Shown here piece after piece: positions 1 through 7,419 of a DNA stretch of 9,845 bases. A program made the position numbers and the translations under genes. The notes below the pieces were generated by a model. That model saw nothing but the letters and a program-made list of their open reading frames with translations, searched no databases and was not told where the DNA came from. Location: the NCBI GenBank assembly GCA_910585645.1, contig CAJUFP010000141.1:1-9845 (forward strand), in the 5' to 3' direction. Source of the DNA: an uncultured Hungatella sp. (GTDB taxonomy: Bacteria > Bacillota > Clostridia > Lachnospirales > Lachnospiraceae). How positions within the stretch are numbered: the stretch's first letter is position 1; every line of letters begins with the position of its first letter.

Positions 1-132
1 AAACAGGAGGGCTGATACCCGACTGGTTCCCGCTTTAAGGGCTCATCGGAATGTCCGGCATATCTGAACCCGGACGGGACATCTCTCCTTCTCTGACCGG
101 CCCTGCGACTAAATCCGCCCTTTGCTCACTAA
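1..132 (-). repeat. Dispersed repeat or structured-RNA element, copy 1 (cut by window edge)
   Basis: Read on the minus strand from 132 to 1, this stretch begins TTAGTGAGC and its first 65 bases align with 67 bases at 9779-9845 on the plus strand: 49 of 67 aligned columns match, with two one-base gaps. The 5' end overlaps the carB stop codon (129-131). Visible folds are a short stem GCGG/TCGC (115-118 with 105-108, six-base loop) and a six-pair hairpin GTCCGG/CCGGAC (75-70 with 58-53, 11-base loop). The loop bases GTTC of the second hairpin could pair with GAAC at 29-26, giving a possible pseudoknot. No coding potential is evident and there is no hairpin followed by a T run, so this is not an ordinary terminator. 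It could be a mobile palindromic repeat or a conserved noncoding RNA; I cannot name the family. It continues beyond the window. Confidence 0.6.
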
Positions 133-3100
133 ATAACACTCACCCCTATCGTCACCTCCTCCAGCACATCCAGCAAAACCTTCACCGTATCCAGACTCGT
201 CAGCATGGTAACCCCGTTCTGGCTGGCGCACCGCCTGATAGCCGCCCCGTCCTCATAATGGATCCCTGACAGGATGGCCCTGGTATTGATCACATAGCTG
301 ACATACCCGGCCCGGATGGACTCCAGGATCTCCTGGCTCCCCTCGCTTAACTTCCGTCGCGTCCTGGTCCTAATCCCCCGCTCCTTCAGAAAATCCGCCG
401 TCCCCACCGTGGCCTCGATGTTAAATCCCATTTGGTAGAACCTCCGGATCAGAGGCAGCGCCTCCTCCTTGTCCTCGTCCGCCAGCGTCACCATCACGGT
501 GCCGTAATTATTCAGAGTCATGCCGGAGGCGATCATAGCCTTGTACATGGCCCGGTGCAGCTTTTTGTCATACCCGATGGCCTCCCCTGTGGACTTCATC
601 TCCGGCGACAGGTAGGCGTCCATGCCGTCAAGCTTTGAAAAAGAAAATGCCGGAACCTTCACGTAATAGCGGCCCCTCTCCTTTGGATACATCTCCAGGA
701 TCCCCTGGTCCTCAAGGCTCCTCCCCAGCATCACCAGGGTCGCGATGTCGGCCAGATGGCAGCCTGTGGCCTTGGACAGAAACGGGACGGTCCGGGAAGA
801 CCGGGGATTCACCTCGATCAAATACACCTGGTCCTGCTCGTCCACAATAAACTGGATGTTAAACAACCCCACAATGCCGATGGCAAGGCCCAGCCTCCTT
901 GTGTAGTCCAGGATCACCTCCTTCACCTTGGGAGAAATGGTGACGCTGGGGTACACGCTGATAGAATCCCCGGAATGGATCCCCGTCCTCTCCACCAGCT
1001 CCATGATCCCCGGCACGAAAACCTGCCTTCCGTCGCAGACAGCGTCCACCTCCACCTCCCGGCCCCGGATATACCGGTCCACCAAAACCGGCTTATCCTC
1101 ATTGACCTGGGCCGCGTGCTTTAGATAATGGCGCAGCTGCTCCTCCTTTGCCACGATCTCCATAGCCCTGCCTCCCAGCACAAAGCTGGGCCGCACCAGC
1201 ACCGGATAGCCGATCTGGCCGGCAGCTTTCACGCCTTCCTCCACCGTGGTTACCGCCTGTCCCTTAGGTCTGTGGATCCCCAGATCCATCAGTAGCTTCT
1301 CAAACAGATCCCGGTCCTCCGCCCTGGCAATGGCTTCACACCCGGTCCCGATCATGGTCACGCCCCTTTGGCTTAAAACCTCCGCCAGATTGATGGCCGT
1401 CTGTCCCCCCAGAGTGGCGATGACGCCCTGGGGATGCTCCAGCTCGATCACATTCAGCACATCCTCCGCGCACAGAGGCTCAAAGTACAGCTTGTCCGAG
1501 CAGGTGTAATCCGTGGACACGGTCTCCGGATTGTTGTTGATGATAATGGCCTCATACCCTGCTTTTTGGATGGTCTTTACCGCGTGGACCGTGGAGTAGT
1601 CAAACTCCACCCCCTGGCCGATGCGGATAGGGCCGGAGCCCAGAACCACGATCTTCTTCCTGTCAGAGACTACGGATTCATTTTCCTCCTCATAGGTAGA
1701 GTAAAAATAGGGGATATAGCTGTCAAACTCCGAGGCGCAGGTGTCGATCATCTTATAGACCGGAAAAATCCCCCACGCCTTCCGCATCCCAAAGATCTCC
1801 TCCTCCCCCATGCCCCAGAGACGGCCCATCTCCCGGTCCGAAAACCCCATCTTTTTTCCGGCCAAGAGAAGGTTTCGGTCCCCGGGCTTTCCTTTGAGCT
1901 GTCCCTCCCAGTCCACAATCTTCTTCATCTTCCGGATAAAAAACAGGTCGATCCCCGTGATCCTTCCAAGTTCGGCCGGATCACACCCCAGGCGCAAAAG
2001 CCGGGCCATGGCATAGATCCGGTCGTCCCTCCCCTCCTTTATATAGGAAAGAAGGGTCTCCCGGTCCATAGAGTCAAATCTGGGGCTGTGCAGGTGGAAC
2101 TGCCCTGTCTCCAAAGAGCGGATCCCCTTTAAAAGGCTTTCCTCAAAGGTTCTTCCCACGCTCATCACCTCCCCGGTGGCCTTCATCTGGGTCCCCAGGG
2201 TATTGGCGGCGTCGGCAAATTTGTCAAAGGGAAATCTGGGCATCTTAGTCACCACATAGTCCAGGGCAGGCTCAAAAGCTGCCGGAGTGTTGGCGATCCG
2301 GATCTCGTCCAGGGTCATGCCTACGCTGACCTTGGCAGAAACCCGGGCGATAGGATAGCCGCTGGCCTTGGACGCCAAGGCCGAGGACCGGGAGACCCTT
2401 GGGTTTACCTCGATAAGATAATACTGAAATGAGCCCGGGTCCAGGGCAAACTGCACATTGCAGCCGCCCTCGATCTCCAGGGCCCGGATGATCTTTAACG
2501 CGCTGTCCCGCAGCATCTGATACTCCCTGTTGGTCAGGGTCTGAGATGGACAGACTACGATGGAGTCCCCGGTGTGGATCCCCACCGGGTCCAGATTTTC
2601 CATGTTGCAGACAGTGATGGCCGTGTCGTTTTTATCCCGCATCACCTCGTACTCGATCTCCTTGTATCCCCGGATGCTCTTCTCGATCAACACCTGACCC
2701 ACAGGGGACAGGTCCAGGGCATTTTTCATAAGAGCCCTAAGCTCCTCCTCATTGTCCGCAAATCCTCCGCCGGTTCCCCCTAAGGTAAATGCCGGGCGGA
2801 GCACCACCGGGTAGCCGATGGTTTTTGCCGCCCTGACACCCTCCTCCACAGACTGGCAGACCCCCGACGGCAGCACCGGCTCCCCCAGTCTCTCGCACAG
2901 CTCTTTAAACTTTTCCCGATCCTCTGCCTGCTCGATACTGCCGCTTCTCGTCCCCAGAAGTTTAACCCGGCACTCCCTTAAAACCCCTTTTCTCTCCAGC
3001 TGCACCGCCAGATTCAGCCCGGTCTGTCCTCCCATGGACGGCAGGATGGCGTCCGGCCGCTCATACCGCACGATCTTTGCCATGTACTCCAGGGTCAAAG

Positions 3101-3302
3101 GCTCCATGTACACCTTGTCCGCCACCGCGGTGTCCGTCATGATGGTGGCCGGGTTGGAATTGCACAGGACCACCTCATACCCCTCCTCCCTCAAAGCCAG
3201 ACAGGCCTGGGTTCCGGCATAATCAAACTCCGCTGCCTGTCCGATGACAATAGGCCCGGAGCCGATCACAAGTATTTTGTGGATATCTGTTCTCTTAGGC
3301 AT
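129..3302 (-). CDS. carB: Carbamoyl-phosphate synthase, large (ammonia) subunit
   Basis: The 1057-residue protein uses bicarbonate, two ATP and ammonia channelled from CarA to make carbamoyl phosphate for pyrimidines and arginine. It shows the usual duplicated layout. The first carboxyphosphate half (about 1-400) has the N-terminal GSGPIVIGQAAEFDYAG and the ATP-grasp loop AFTLGGTGGG at 171-180. An oligomerisation region follows (about 404-545). The second carbamate-phosphorylating half (about 548-935) has GSGPIRIGQGVEFDYS at 555-570 and SFVLGGRAMEIV at 706-717. A C-terminal MGS-like regulatory domain covers about 936-1057, with TVGTA at 965-969 and INT at 1005-1007, the place where UMP, IMP or ornithine bind in relatives. 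Length is normal for the family. The ATG at 3302 has an AGGAGG site (3309-3314) six bases away and overlaps the end of carA by eight bases. It is the last gene visible in the operon; its TAG stop coincides with the start of the repeat. Confidence 0.98.
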   Translation of the reverse strand: MPKRTDIHKILVIGSGPIVIGQAAEFDYAGTQACLALREEGYEVVLCNSNPATIMTDTAVADKVYMEPLTLEYMAKIVRYERPDAILPSMGGQTGLNLAVQLERKGVLRECRVKLLGTRSGSIEQAEDREKFKELCERLGEPVLPSGVCQSVEEGVRAAKTIGYPVVLRPAFTLGGTGGGFADNEEELRALMKNALDLSPVGQVLIEKSIRGYKEIEYEVMRDKNDTAITVCNMENLDPVGIHTGDSIVVCPSQTLTNREYQMLRDSALKIIRALEIEGGCNVQFALDPGSFQYYLIEVNPRVSRSSALASKASGYPIARVSAKVSVGMTLDEIRIANTPAAFEPALDYVVTKMPRFPFDKFADAANTLGTQMKATGEVMSVGRTFEESLLKGIRSLETGQFHLHSPRFDSMDRETLLSYIKEGRDDRIYAMARLLRLGCDPAELGRITGIDLFFIRKMKKIVDWEGQLKGKPGDRNLLLAGKKMGFSDREMGRLWGMGEEEIFGMRKAWGIFPVYKMIDTCASEFDSYIPYFYSTYEEENESVVSDRKKIVVLGSGPIRIGQGVEFDYSTVHAVKTIQKAGYEAIIINNNPETVSTDYTCSDKLYFEPLCAEDVLNVIELEHPQGVIATLGGQTAINLAEVLSQRGVTMIGTGCEAIARAEDRDLFEKLLMDLGIHRPKGQAVTTVEEGVKAAGQIGYPVLVRPSFVLGGRAMEIVAKEEQLRHYLKHAAQVNEDKPVLVDRYIRGREVEVDAVCDGRQVFVPGIMELVERTGIHSGDSISVYPSVTISPKVKEVILDYTRRLGLAIGIVGLFNIQFIVDEQDQVYLIEVNPRSSRTVPFLSKATGCHLADIATLVMLGRSLEDQGILEMYPKERGRYYVKVPAFSFSKLDGMDAYLSPEMKSTGEAIGYDKKLHRAMYKAMIASGMTLNNYGTVMVTLADEDKEEALPLIRRFYQMGFNIEATVGTADFLKERGIRTRTRRKLSEGSQEILESIRAGYVSYVINTRAILSGIHYEDGAAIRRCASQNGVTMLTSLDTVKVLLDVLEEVTIGVSVI

Positions 3303-4395
3303 GTTTCCCCTCCTCCATCATCTCCAAAAACCGGTCAAATAAATACCCGCTGTCTAAAGGCCCAGGGGCGCTCTCCGGGTGGTACTGCACTGCCGCCACC
3401 CGGTCCCTGCGGCATTTTACGCCCTCAACCGTGTTGTCCAGCAGATTTACGTGGGTGACCGTAAGCCCGGTTCCTGCCAGGCTCTCCCTGTCCACGGCGT
3501 AACTGTGGTTCTGGGACGTGATCTCGATCTTCCCTGTGGCCAGATCCTTCACCGGATGGTTGCCGCCTCTGTGGCCGAATTTCAGCCGGTATGTCCTGGC
3601 CCCGCAGGCCAGGGAGATGATCTGGTGCCCCAGACAGATGCCGAAAAGCGGATAGCGCCCCAGAAGCTTTCTCACGGTGTCCACGGTCTCTTTCGCGCTC
3701 TCCGGATTTCCCGGCCCGTTGGAGATCAGGATCCCGTCCGGCCTCATAGCCTCCACCTCCTCTGCCGAAGTGTCCCACGGCGTCACCGTCACCCTGCACC
3801 CCAGCCGGTTTAACTGTCTTAGGATTCCCCTCTTGACGCCGCAGTCAATGACCGCCACATGGAACCGCTCTCCCTTTGCAGGCAGACAATAAGGCTTCTT
3901 GCAGCTGACCCTGGCCACCTGGTCCTGCCTCATCTCGTATTCATTTAACATTCCAAGCCCCTGATCCAAAGGCGTGGAAGCCTTTGTCACCAGGGCCTTC
4001 CTGCTGCCAAAGTCGCGGATGGACCGGGTCAGCCTTCTGGTGTCAACCCCACAGATCCCGGGGATGCCATACTGCTCCATCACCTGCCCCAGACAGGCCT
4101 CGCTCCTGAAATTAGAGGGCGCGTCATTGTACTCCCTCACGATCAGCACCCCCATGGAAGGGATAGCGGTCTCATAATCCTCATGGGCCATGCCGTAGTT
4201 TCCTATGAGGGGATAGGTCATCACCACGGCCTGGTCCGTGTAGGAGGGGTCTGAAAGGATCTCCTGATAGCCAACCATGGAGGTGTTAAACACGATCTCG
4301 CAGATCCTCTCACCCTGTCCTCCAAACCCATACCCATAAAACTCCTGTCCATCTTCCAGAATCAGCTTTCTGTCAAACTCCCTCATGGCTTCCAT
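3295..4395 (-). CDS. carA: Carbamoyl-phosphate synthase, small (glutaminase) subunit
   Basis: The 366-residue subunit hydrolyses glutamine and passes ammonia to CarB. The N-terminal CarA domain (about 8-160) includes FNTSMVGYQEILSDPSY at 36-52. A class I amidotransferase domain (about 178-355) carries SNGPGNP (225-231), the nucleophile Cys254 in FGICLGHQ, and the His339/Glu341 pair in QYHPE, so the catalytic triad is complete. Two starts are possible. ATG at 4395 lies three bases from a GGAGG (4399-4403), which is closer than usual. ATG at 4386, giving MREFDRKLILEDG, lies twelve bases from it, which is further than usual. I keep 4395 but the choice is open. The gene overlaps the end of purF by 23 bases (14 with the shorter start) and carB by eight, so coupling to both neighbours is likely. 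Confidence 0.96.
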   Translation of the reverse strand: MEAMREFDRKLILEDGQEFYGYGFGGQGERICEIVFNTSMVGYQEILSDPSYTDQAVVMTYPLIGNYGMAHEDYETAIPSMGVLIVREYNDAPSNFRSEACLGQVMEQYGIPGICGVDTRRLTRSIRDFGSRKALVTKASTPLDQGLGMLNEYEMRQDQVARVSCKKPYCLPAKGERFHVAVIDCGVKRGILRQLNRLGCRVTVTPWDTSAEEVEAMRPDGILISNGPGNPESAKETVDTVRKLLGRYPLFGICLGHQIISLACGARTYRLKFGHRGGNHPVKDLATGKIEITSQNHSYAVDRESLAGTGLTVTHVNLLDNTVEGVKCRRDRVAAVQYHPESAPGPLDSGYLFDRFLEMMEEGKHA

Positions 4396-5809
4396 TTACC
4401 TCCGACAATCTCCTCTCAAACCGGTCCTTTCGCGCATCCCCGCAGATCTTTGTGGGATACCTCCCTTCAAAGCAGGCGCTGCAGTAGCCGCATCCCCCGG
4501 CCAGCTCCCACAGCCGCTCTGTAGGCAGATACCCCAGGCTGTCTGCGCCGATGATCCTGGCCGTCTCCTCCACCGTATGCCGCCACGCGATCAAATGCTC
4601 TTTGGAGTCAACATCCGTCCCGTAATAGCAGGGATAGAGAAACGGCGGCGACGAGATCCGCATATGGATCTCTCTTGCCCCCGCCTCCCGCAAAAGCCCC
4701 ACGATCCGGCCGCTGGTGGTGCCTCTGACAATGGAGTCGTCGATCAAAACCACCCGCTTTCCCCTGACGCTGCTCTCCACGGCAGCCAGCTTTCTCCTGA
4801 CCAGATCCCCCCTTGCGCTCTGCCCCGGGGCGATAAACGTCCTGCCGATATAGCGGTTCTTTATCAGCCCCATTCCATAGGGGATCCCCGACTCCGCGGC
4901 AAACCCCAGGGCCGCGTCCAGCCCCGAGTCCGGCACCCCGATGACCAGATCCGCATCCGCCGGATGCTCCTTTGCCAGGATTCTCCCCGCCCGCGCCCTG
5001 GCCTGGTGAACCGATACTCCGTCTATGACCGAATCGGGCCTTGCAAAATAAATGTACTCAAACACACACAGCCGTTTCTCTCTTGTGCGGCAGTGCTCCC
5101 TCCTGGAAACCACGTCCTCCGGCCCGAACACCAGGATCTCCCCCGGCTCCACGTCCCTCACAAAGGAAGCGCCCACAGCCGTCAGGGCGCAGCTCTCCGA
5201 GGCCGCCACCCAGGTCCCGTCCTCCGTCTGCCCAACACACAGAGGCCGAAAGCCATAAGGATCCCTGGCGCAGATCAATTTCCGGGAGGACATAAGGACC
5301 AGGGAGTAAGCTCCGTCTAACCGGTCCATGGCCCGGCTTACGGCATCTTCGATCGACGGGGCCTTAAGCCGCTCCTGAGTGATAATGTAGGCAATGGTCT
5401 CCGTGTCGCTTGTGGTGTGGAAGATCGCCCCGGCCATCTCCAGGTCATCCCGCAGCGTTCCCCCGTTGCTCAGATTCCCGTTGTGGGCAAGGGCCATTTT
5501 CCCCTTCTGATGATTCACCTCAATAGGCTGGCAGTTGTTCCGGCTGGAGCTTCCCGTGGTCCCGTAGCGCACATGGCCCACTGCCATGGTCCCCCGGGGA
5601 AGCCCCTCTAAAACATGGCCGGAGAATACCTCCCCCACCAGCCCCAGATCCTTGTGGGAGGAGAACACCCCGTCGTCATTTACCACGATGCCGCAGCTCT
5701 CCTGCCCCCGGTGCTGCAGGGCATAAAGCCCATAGTAGGCAAGCCACGCCACGTCAGACACTACGGGGCTTCTGACCCCGAAAACCCCGCACTCCTCATG
5801 CAAACTCAT
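4373..5809 (-). CDS. purF: Amidophosphoribosyltransferase (glutamine PRPP amidotransferase)
   Basis: The enzyme makes 5-phosphoribosylamine from PRPP and glutamine, the committed first step of purine synthesis. The protein has 478 residues from the chosen start MSLHEECGVFGV. Cys7 would become the N-terminal nucleophile after removal of a short six-residue propeptide, as in the Bacillus subtilis type. The Ntn glutaminase domain has LQHRGQES (31-38), HNGNLSN (99-105) and TSDTE (133-137). The phosphoribosyltransferase domain has the PRPP loop VVLIDDSIVRGTT (343-355). Cys238, Cys384, Cys433 and Cys436 (with Cys430 near by) fit the ligands of the [4Fe-4S] cluster known in the Bacillus enzyme, which makes it oxygen-sensitive. 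ATG at 5809 is preferred over an upstream in-frame GTG at 5830 because it starts at the conserved N terminus and has GGGAGG (5816-5821) six bases away. It overlaps the pyrG stop in an ATGA. No other purine gene is in the window. Confidence 0.97.
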   Translation of the reverse strand: MSLHEECGVFGVRSPVVSDVAWLAYYGLYALQHRGQESCGIVVNDDGVFSSHKDLGLVGEVFSGHVLEGLPRGTMAVGHVRYGTTGSSSRNNCQPIEVNHQKGKMALAHNGNLSNGGTLRDDLEMAGAIFHTTSDTETIAYIITQERLKAPSIEDAVSRAMDRLDGAYSLVLMSSRKLICARDPYGFRPLCVGQTEDGTWVAASESCALTAVGASFVRDVEPGEILVFGPEDVVSRREHCRTREKRLCVFEYIYFARPDSVIDGVSVHQARARAGRILAKEHPADADLVIGVPDSGLDAALGFAAESGIPYGMGLIKNRYIGRTFIAPGQSARGDLVRRKLAAVESSVRGKRVVLIDDSIVRGTTSGRIVGLLREAGAREIHMRISSPPFLYPCYYGTDVDSKEHLIAWRHTVEETARIIGADSLGYLPTERLWELAGGCGYCSACFEGRYPTKICGDARKDRFERRLSEVNGSHEGV

Positions 5810-7419
5810 CGCGCCCCTCCCAGAGAACACTCTTTTGCCGCCCGGATAAACCCCTGAAACAGAGGGTGGGGATGGTTGGGCCGGCTTTTAAACTCAGGGT
5901 GGTACTGGACCCCCACGAAAAACGGCCTGTCCCCCAGCTCCACAGTCTCCACCAGCCTGCCGTCCGGTGAAGTCCCGCTTACCACAAGTCCATGGTCTTC
6001 AAGGATTTTCCGGTAATCATTGTTAAATTCATACCGATGTCGGTGCCTCTCGCTGATTAACGTTTTGCCGTAGCACCGCTCCATGACGGTTCCCTCTTTT
6101 ATGACGCAGGGACAGGCCCCCAGCCGCAGGGTTCCCCCCTTGTCGATATCGCCGCTCTGCCCTGGCATAAAGTCAATGACTTTGCACCTGCAAAGCTCGT
6201 CAAACTCCCCGGAATCCGCCTCACAAAGCCCGGCCACATCTCTGGCAAACTCGATCACCGCCACCTGCATCCCCAGGCAGATGCCCAGAAAAGGAAGCTT
6301 CTTCTCCCGGGCCGTCTTCACCGCCAGGATCATTCCCTCCACCCCGCGGCTGCCAAACCCTCCGGGAACCAAAATACCGTCAAGGCCCGAAAGCCTCTCC
6401 CCGCGGTTTTCCTCTGTCAGCTCCTCGGAATCGATCCAGTGGATGCACACCTTGGCCCGGCAGTAAAATCCCCCGTGGCGCAGAGCCTCCGCCACGGAAA
6501 GGTAGGCGTCATGAAGCCCCACATACTTGCCCACAAGGCCGATATGCACCTGCCCTGTACAGGCCTTGCTCTGCTCCACCATATCCCGCCACCCGTCCAG
6601 ATCAGGCTCCGGGGCCTCAATGCCCAGCTCTCTGCACACCACCACGGAAAATCCCGACTGTTCCAGCATCAGCGGCGCCTCGTACAGGTTGGGAATCGTA
6701 AGATTTTCAATGACACAGTCCGGCTTTACATTGCAAAACAGGGATATCTTTTTAAATATCCCCTCCTCCAAAGGCCGGTCGCACCGCAGGATAATCATAT
6801 CCGGGTGAATGCCCATTCCCTGCAGCTCCTTTACCGAGTGCTGGGTGGGCTTTGATTTGTGTTCGTCGGACCCTTTCAGGTACGGCACCAGAGTCACATG
6901 GATAAACAGGCTGTTCTCCCGCCCTGTCTCCAGGGAAATCTGCCGCACCGCCTCGATAAAGGGCTGGGACTCCATGTCCCCGATGGTTCCTCCGATCTCC
7001 GTGATCACCACGTCCGCCCTGGTCTTTTTGGCCACCCGGTACACAAACTCTTTTATCTCATTGGTGATGTGGGGGATCACCTGGACTGTAGAACCCAGAT
7101 ACTCCCCCCGCCGCTCCTTGTTCAGCACATTCCAGTAAACCTTTCCTGTGGTTAAGTTGGAATACTGATTCAGATCCTCGTCAATAAACCGCTCATAGTG
7201 GCCCAGATCCAGGTCCGTCTCCGTGCCGTCCCCGGTCACATACACTTCCCCGTGCTGGTAGGGGCTCATGGTCCCCGGGTCCACATTGATGTAGGGGTCC
7301 AGCTTCTGGGCCGCCACCTTAAGCCCTCTGGCTTTCAAAAGGCGGCCCAGGGAGGCGGCTGTAATCCCCTTGCCAAGACCGGAGACCACGCCTCCGGTCA
7401 CAAAGATGAATTTTGCCAT
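5806..7419 (-). CDS. pyrG: CTP synthase (glutamine-hydrolysing)
   Basis: The 537-residue enzyme aminates UTP to CTP with ATP and glutamine, the last step of pyrimidine nucleotide synthesis. The N-terminal synthetase domain (about 1-270) opens MAKFIFVTGGVVSGLGKG with its P-loop at 9-18, followed by KLDPYINVDPGTMSPYQHGE (39-58) and EIGGTIGDMES (141-151). The class I glutaminase domain (about 290-530) carries PGGFGSRG (352-359), the nucleophile Cys381 in LGICLGMQ, and His507/Glu509 in QYHPEF. Length is normal. An in-frame TTG at 7464 would add 15 residues lying inside glnN; the family N terminus and a GGGGTGAGG stretch (7422-7430) just ahead support ATG at 7419. Its ATG shares one base with the glnN stop (TGATG), and its own TGA overlaps the purF ATG, so it is placed for coupled translation on both sides. 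Confidence 0.98.
   Translation of the reverse strand: MAKFIFVTGGVVSGLGKGITAASLGRLLKARGLKVAAQKLDPYINVDPGTMSPYQHGEVYVTGDGTETDLDLGHYERFIDEDLNQYSNLTTGKVYWNVLNKERRGEYLGSTVQVIPHITNEIKEFVYRVAKKTRADVVITEIGGTIGDMESQPFIEAVRQISLETGRENSLFIHVTLVPYLKGSDEHKSKPTQHSVKELQGMGIHPDMIILRCDRPLEEGIFKKISLFCNVKPDCVIENLTIPNLYEAPLMLEQSGFSVVVCRELGIEAPEPDLDGWRDMVEQSKACTGQVHIGLVGKYVGLHDAYLSVAEALRHGGFYCRAKVCIHWIDSEELTEENRGERLSGLDGILVPGGFGSRGVEGMILAVKTAREKKLPFLGICLGMQVAVIEFARDVAGLCEADSGEFDELCRCKVIDFMPGQSGDIDKGGTLRLGACPCVIKEGTVMERCYGKTLISERHRHRYEFNNDYRKILEDHGLVVSGTSPDGRLVETVELGDRPFFVGVQYHPEFKSRPNHPHPLFQGFIRAAKECSLGGAR

Noticed and set aside
1434..2132. A 232-codon open frame on the plus strand opposite carB.
   Set aside because: It is antisense to carB with shadow-frame composition and no recognisable motif.
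4385..5320. A 311-codon open frame on the plus strand opposite purF.
   Set aside because: It lies fully antisense to a well-conserved gene, is rich in Pro, Arg and His as GC-rich shadow frames are, and shows no recognisable domain.
5810..5830. A longer purF reading from GTG at 5830.
   Set aside because: ATG at 5809 has the better spaced ribosome binding site and leaves a normal short propeptide ahead of the catalytic cysteine.
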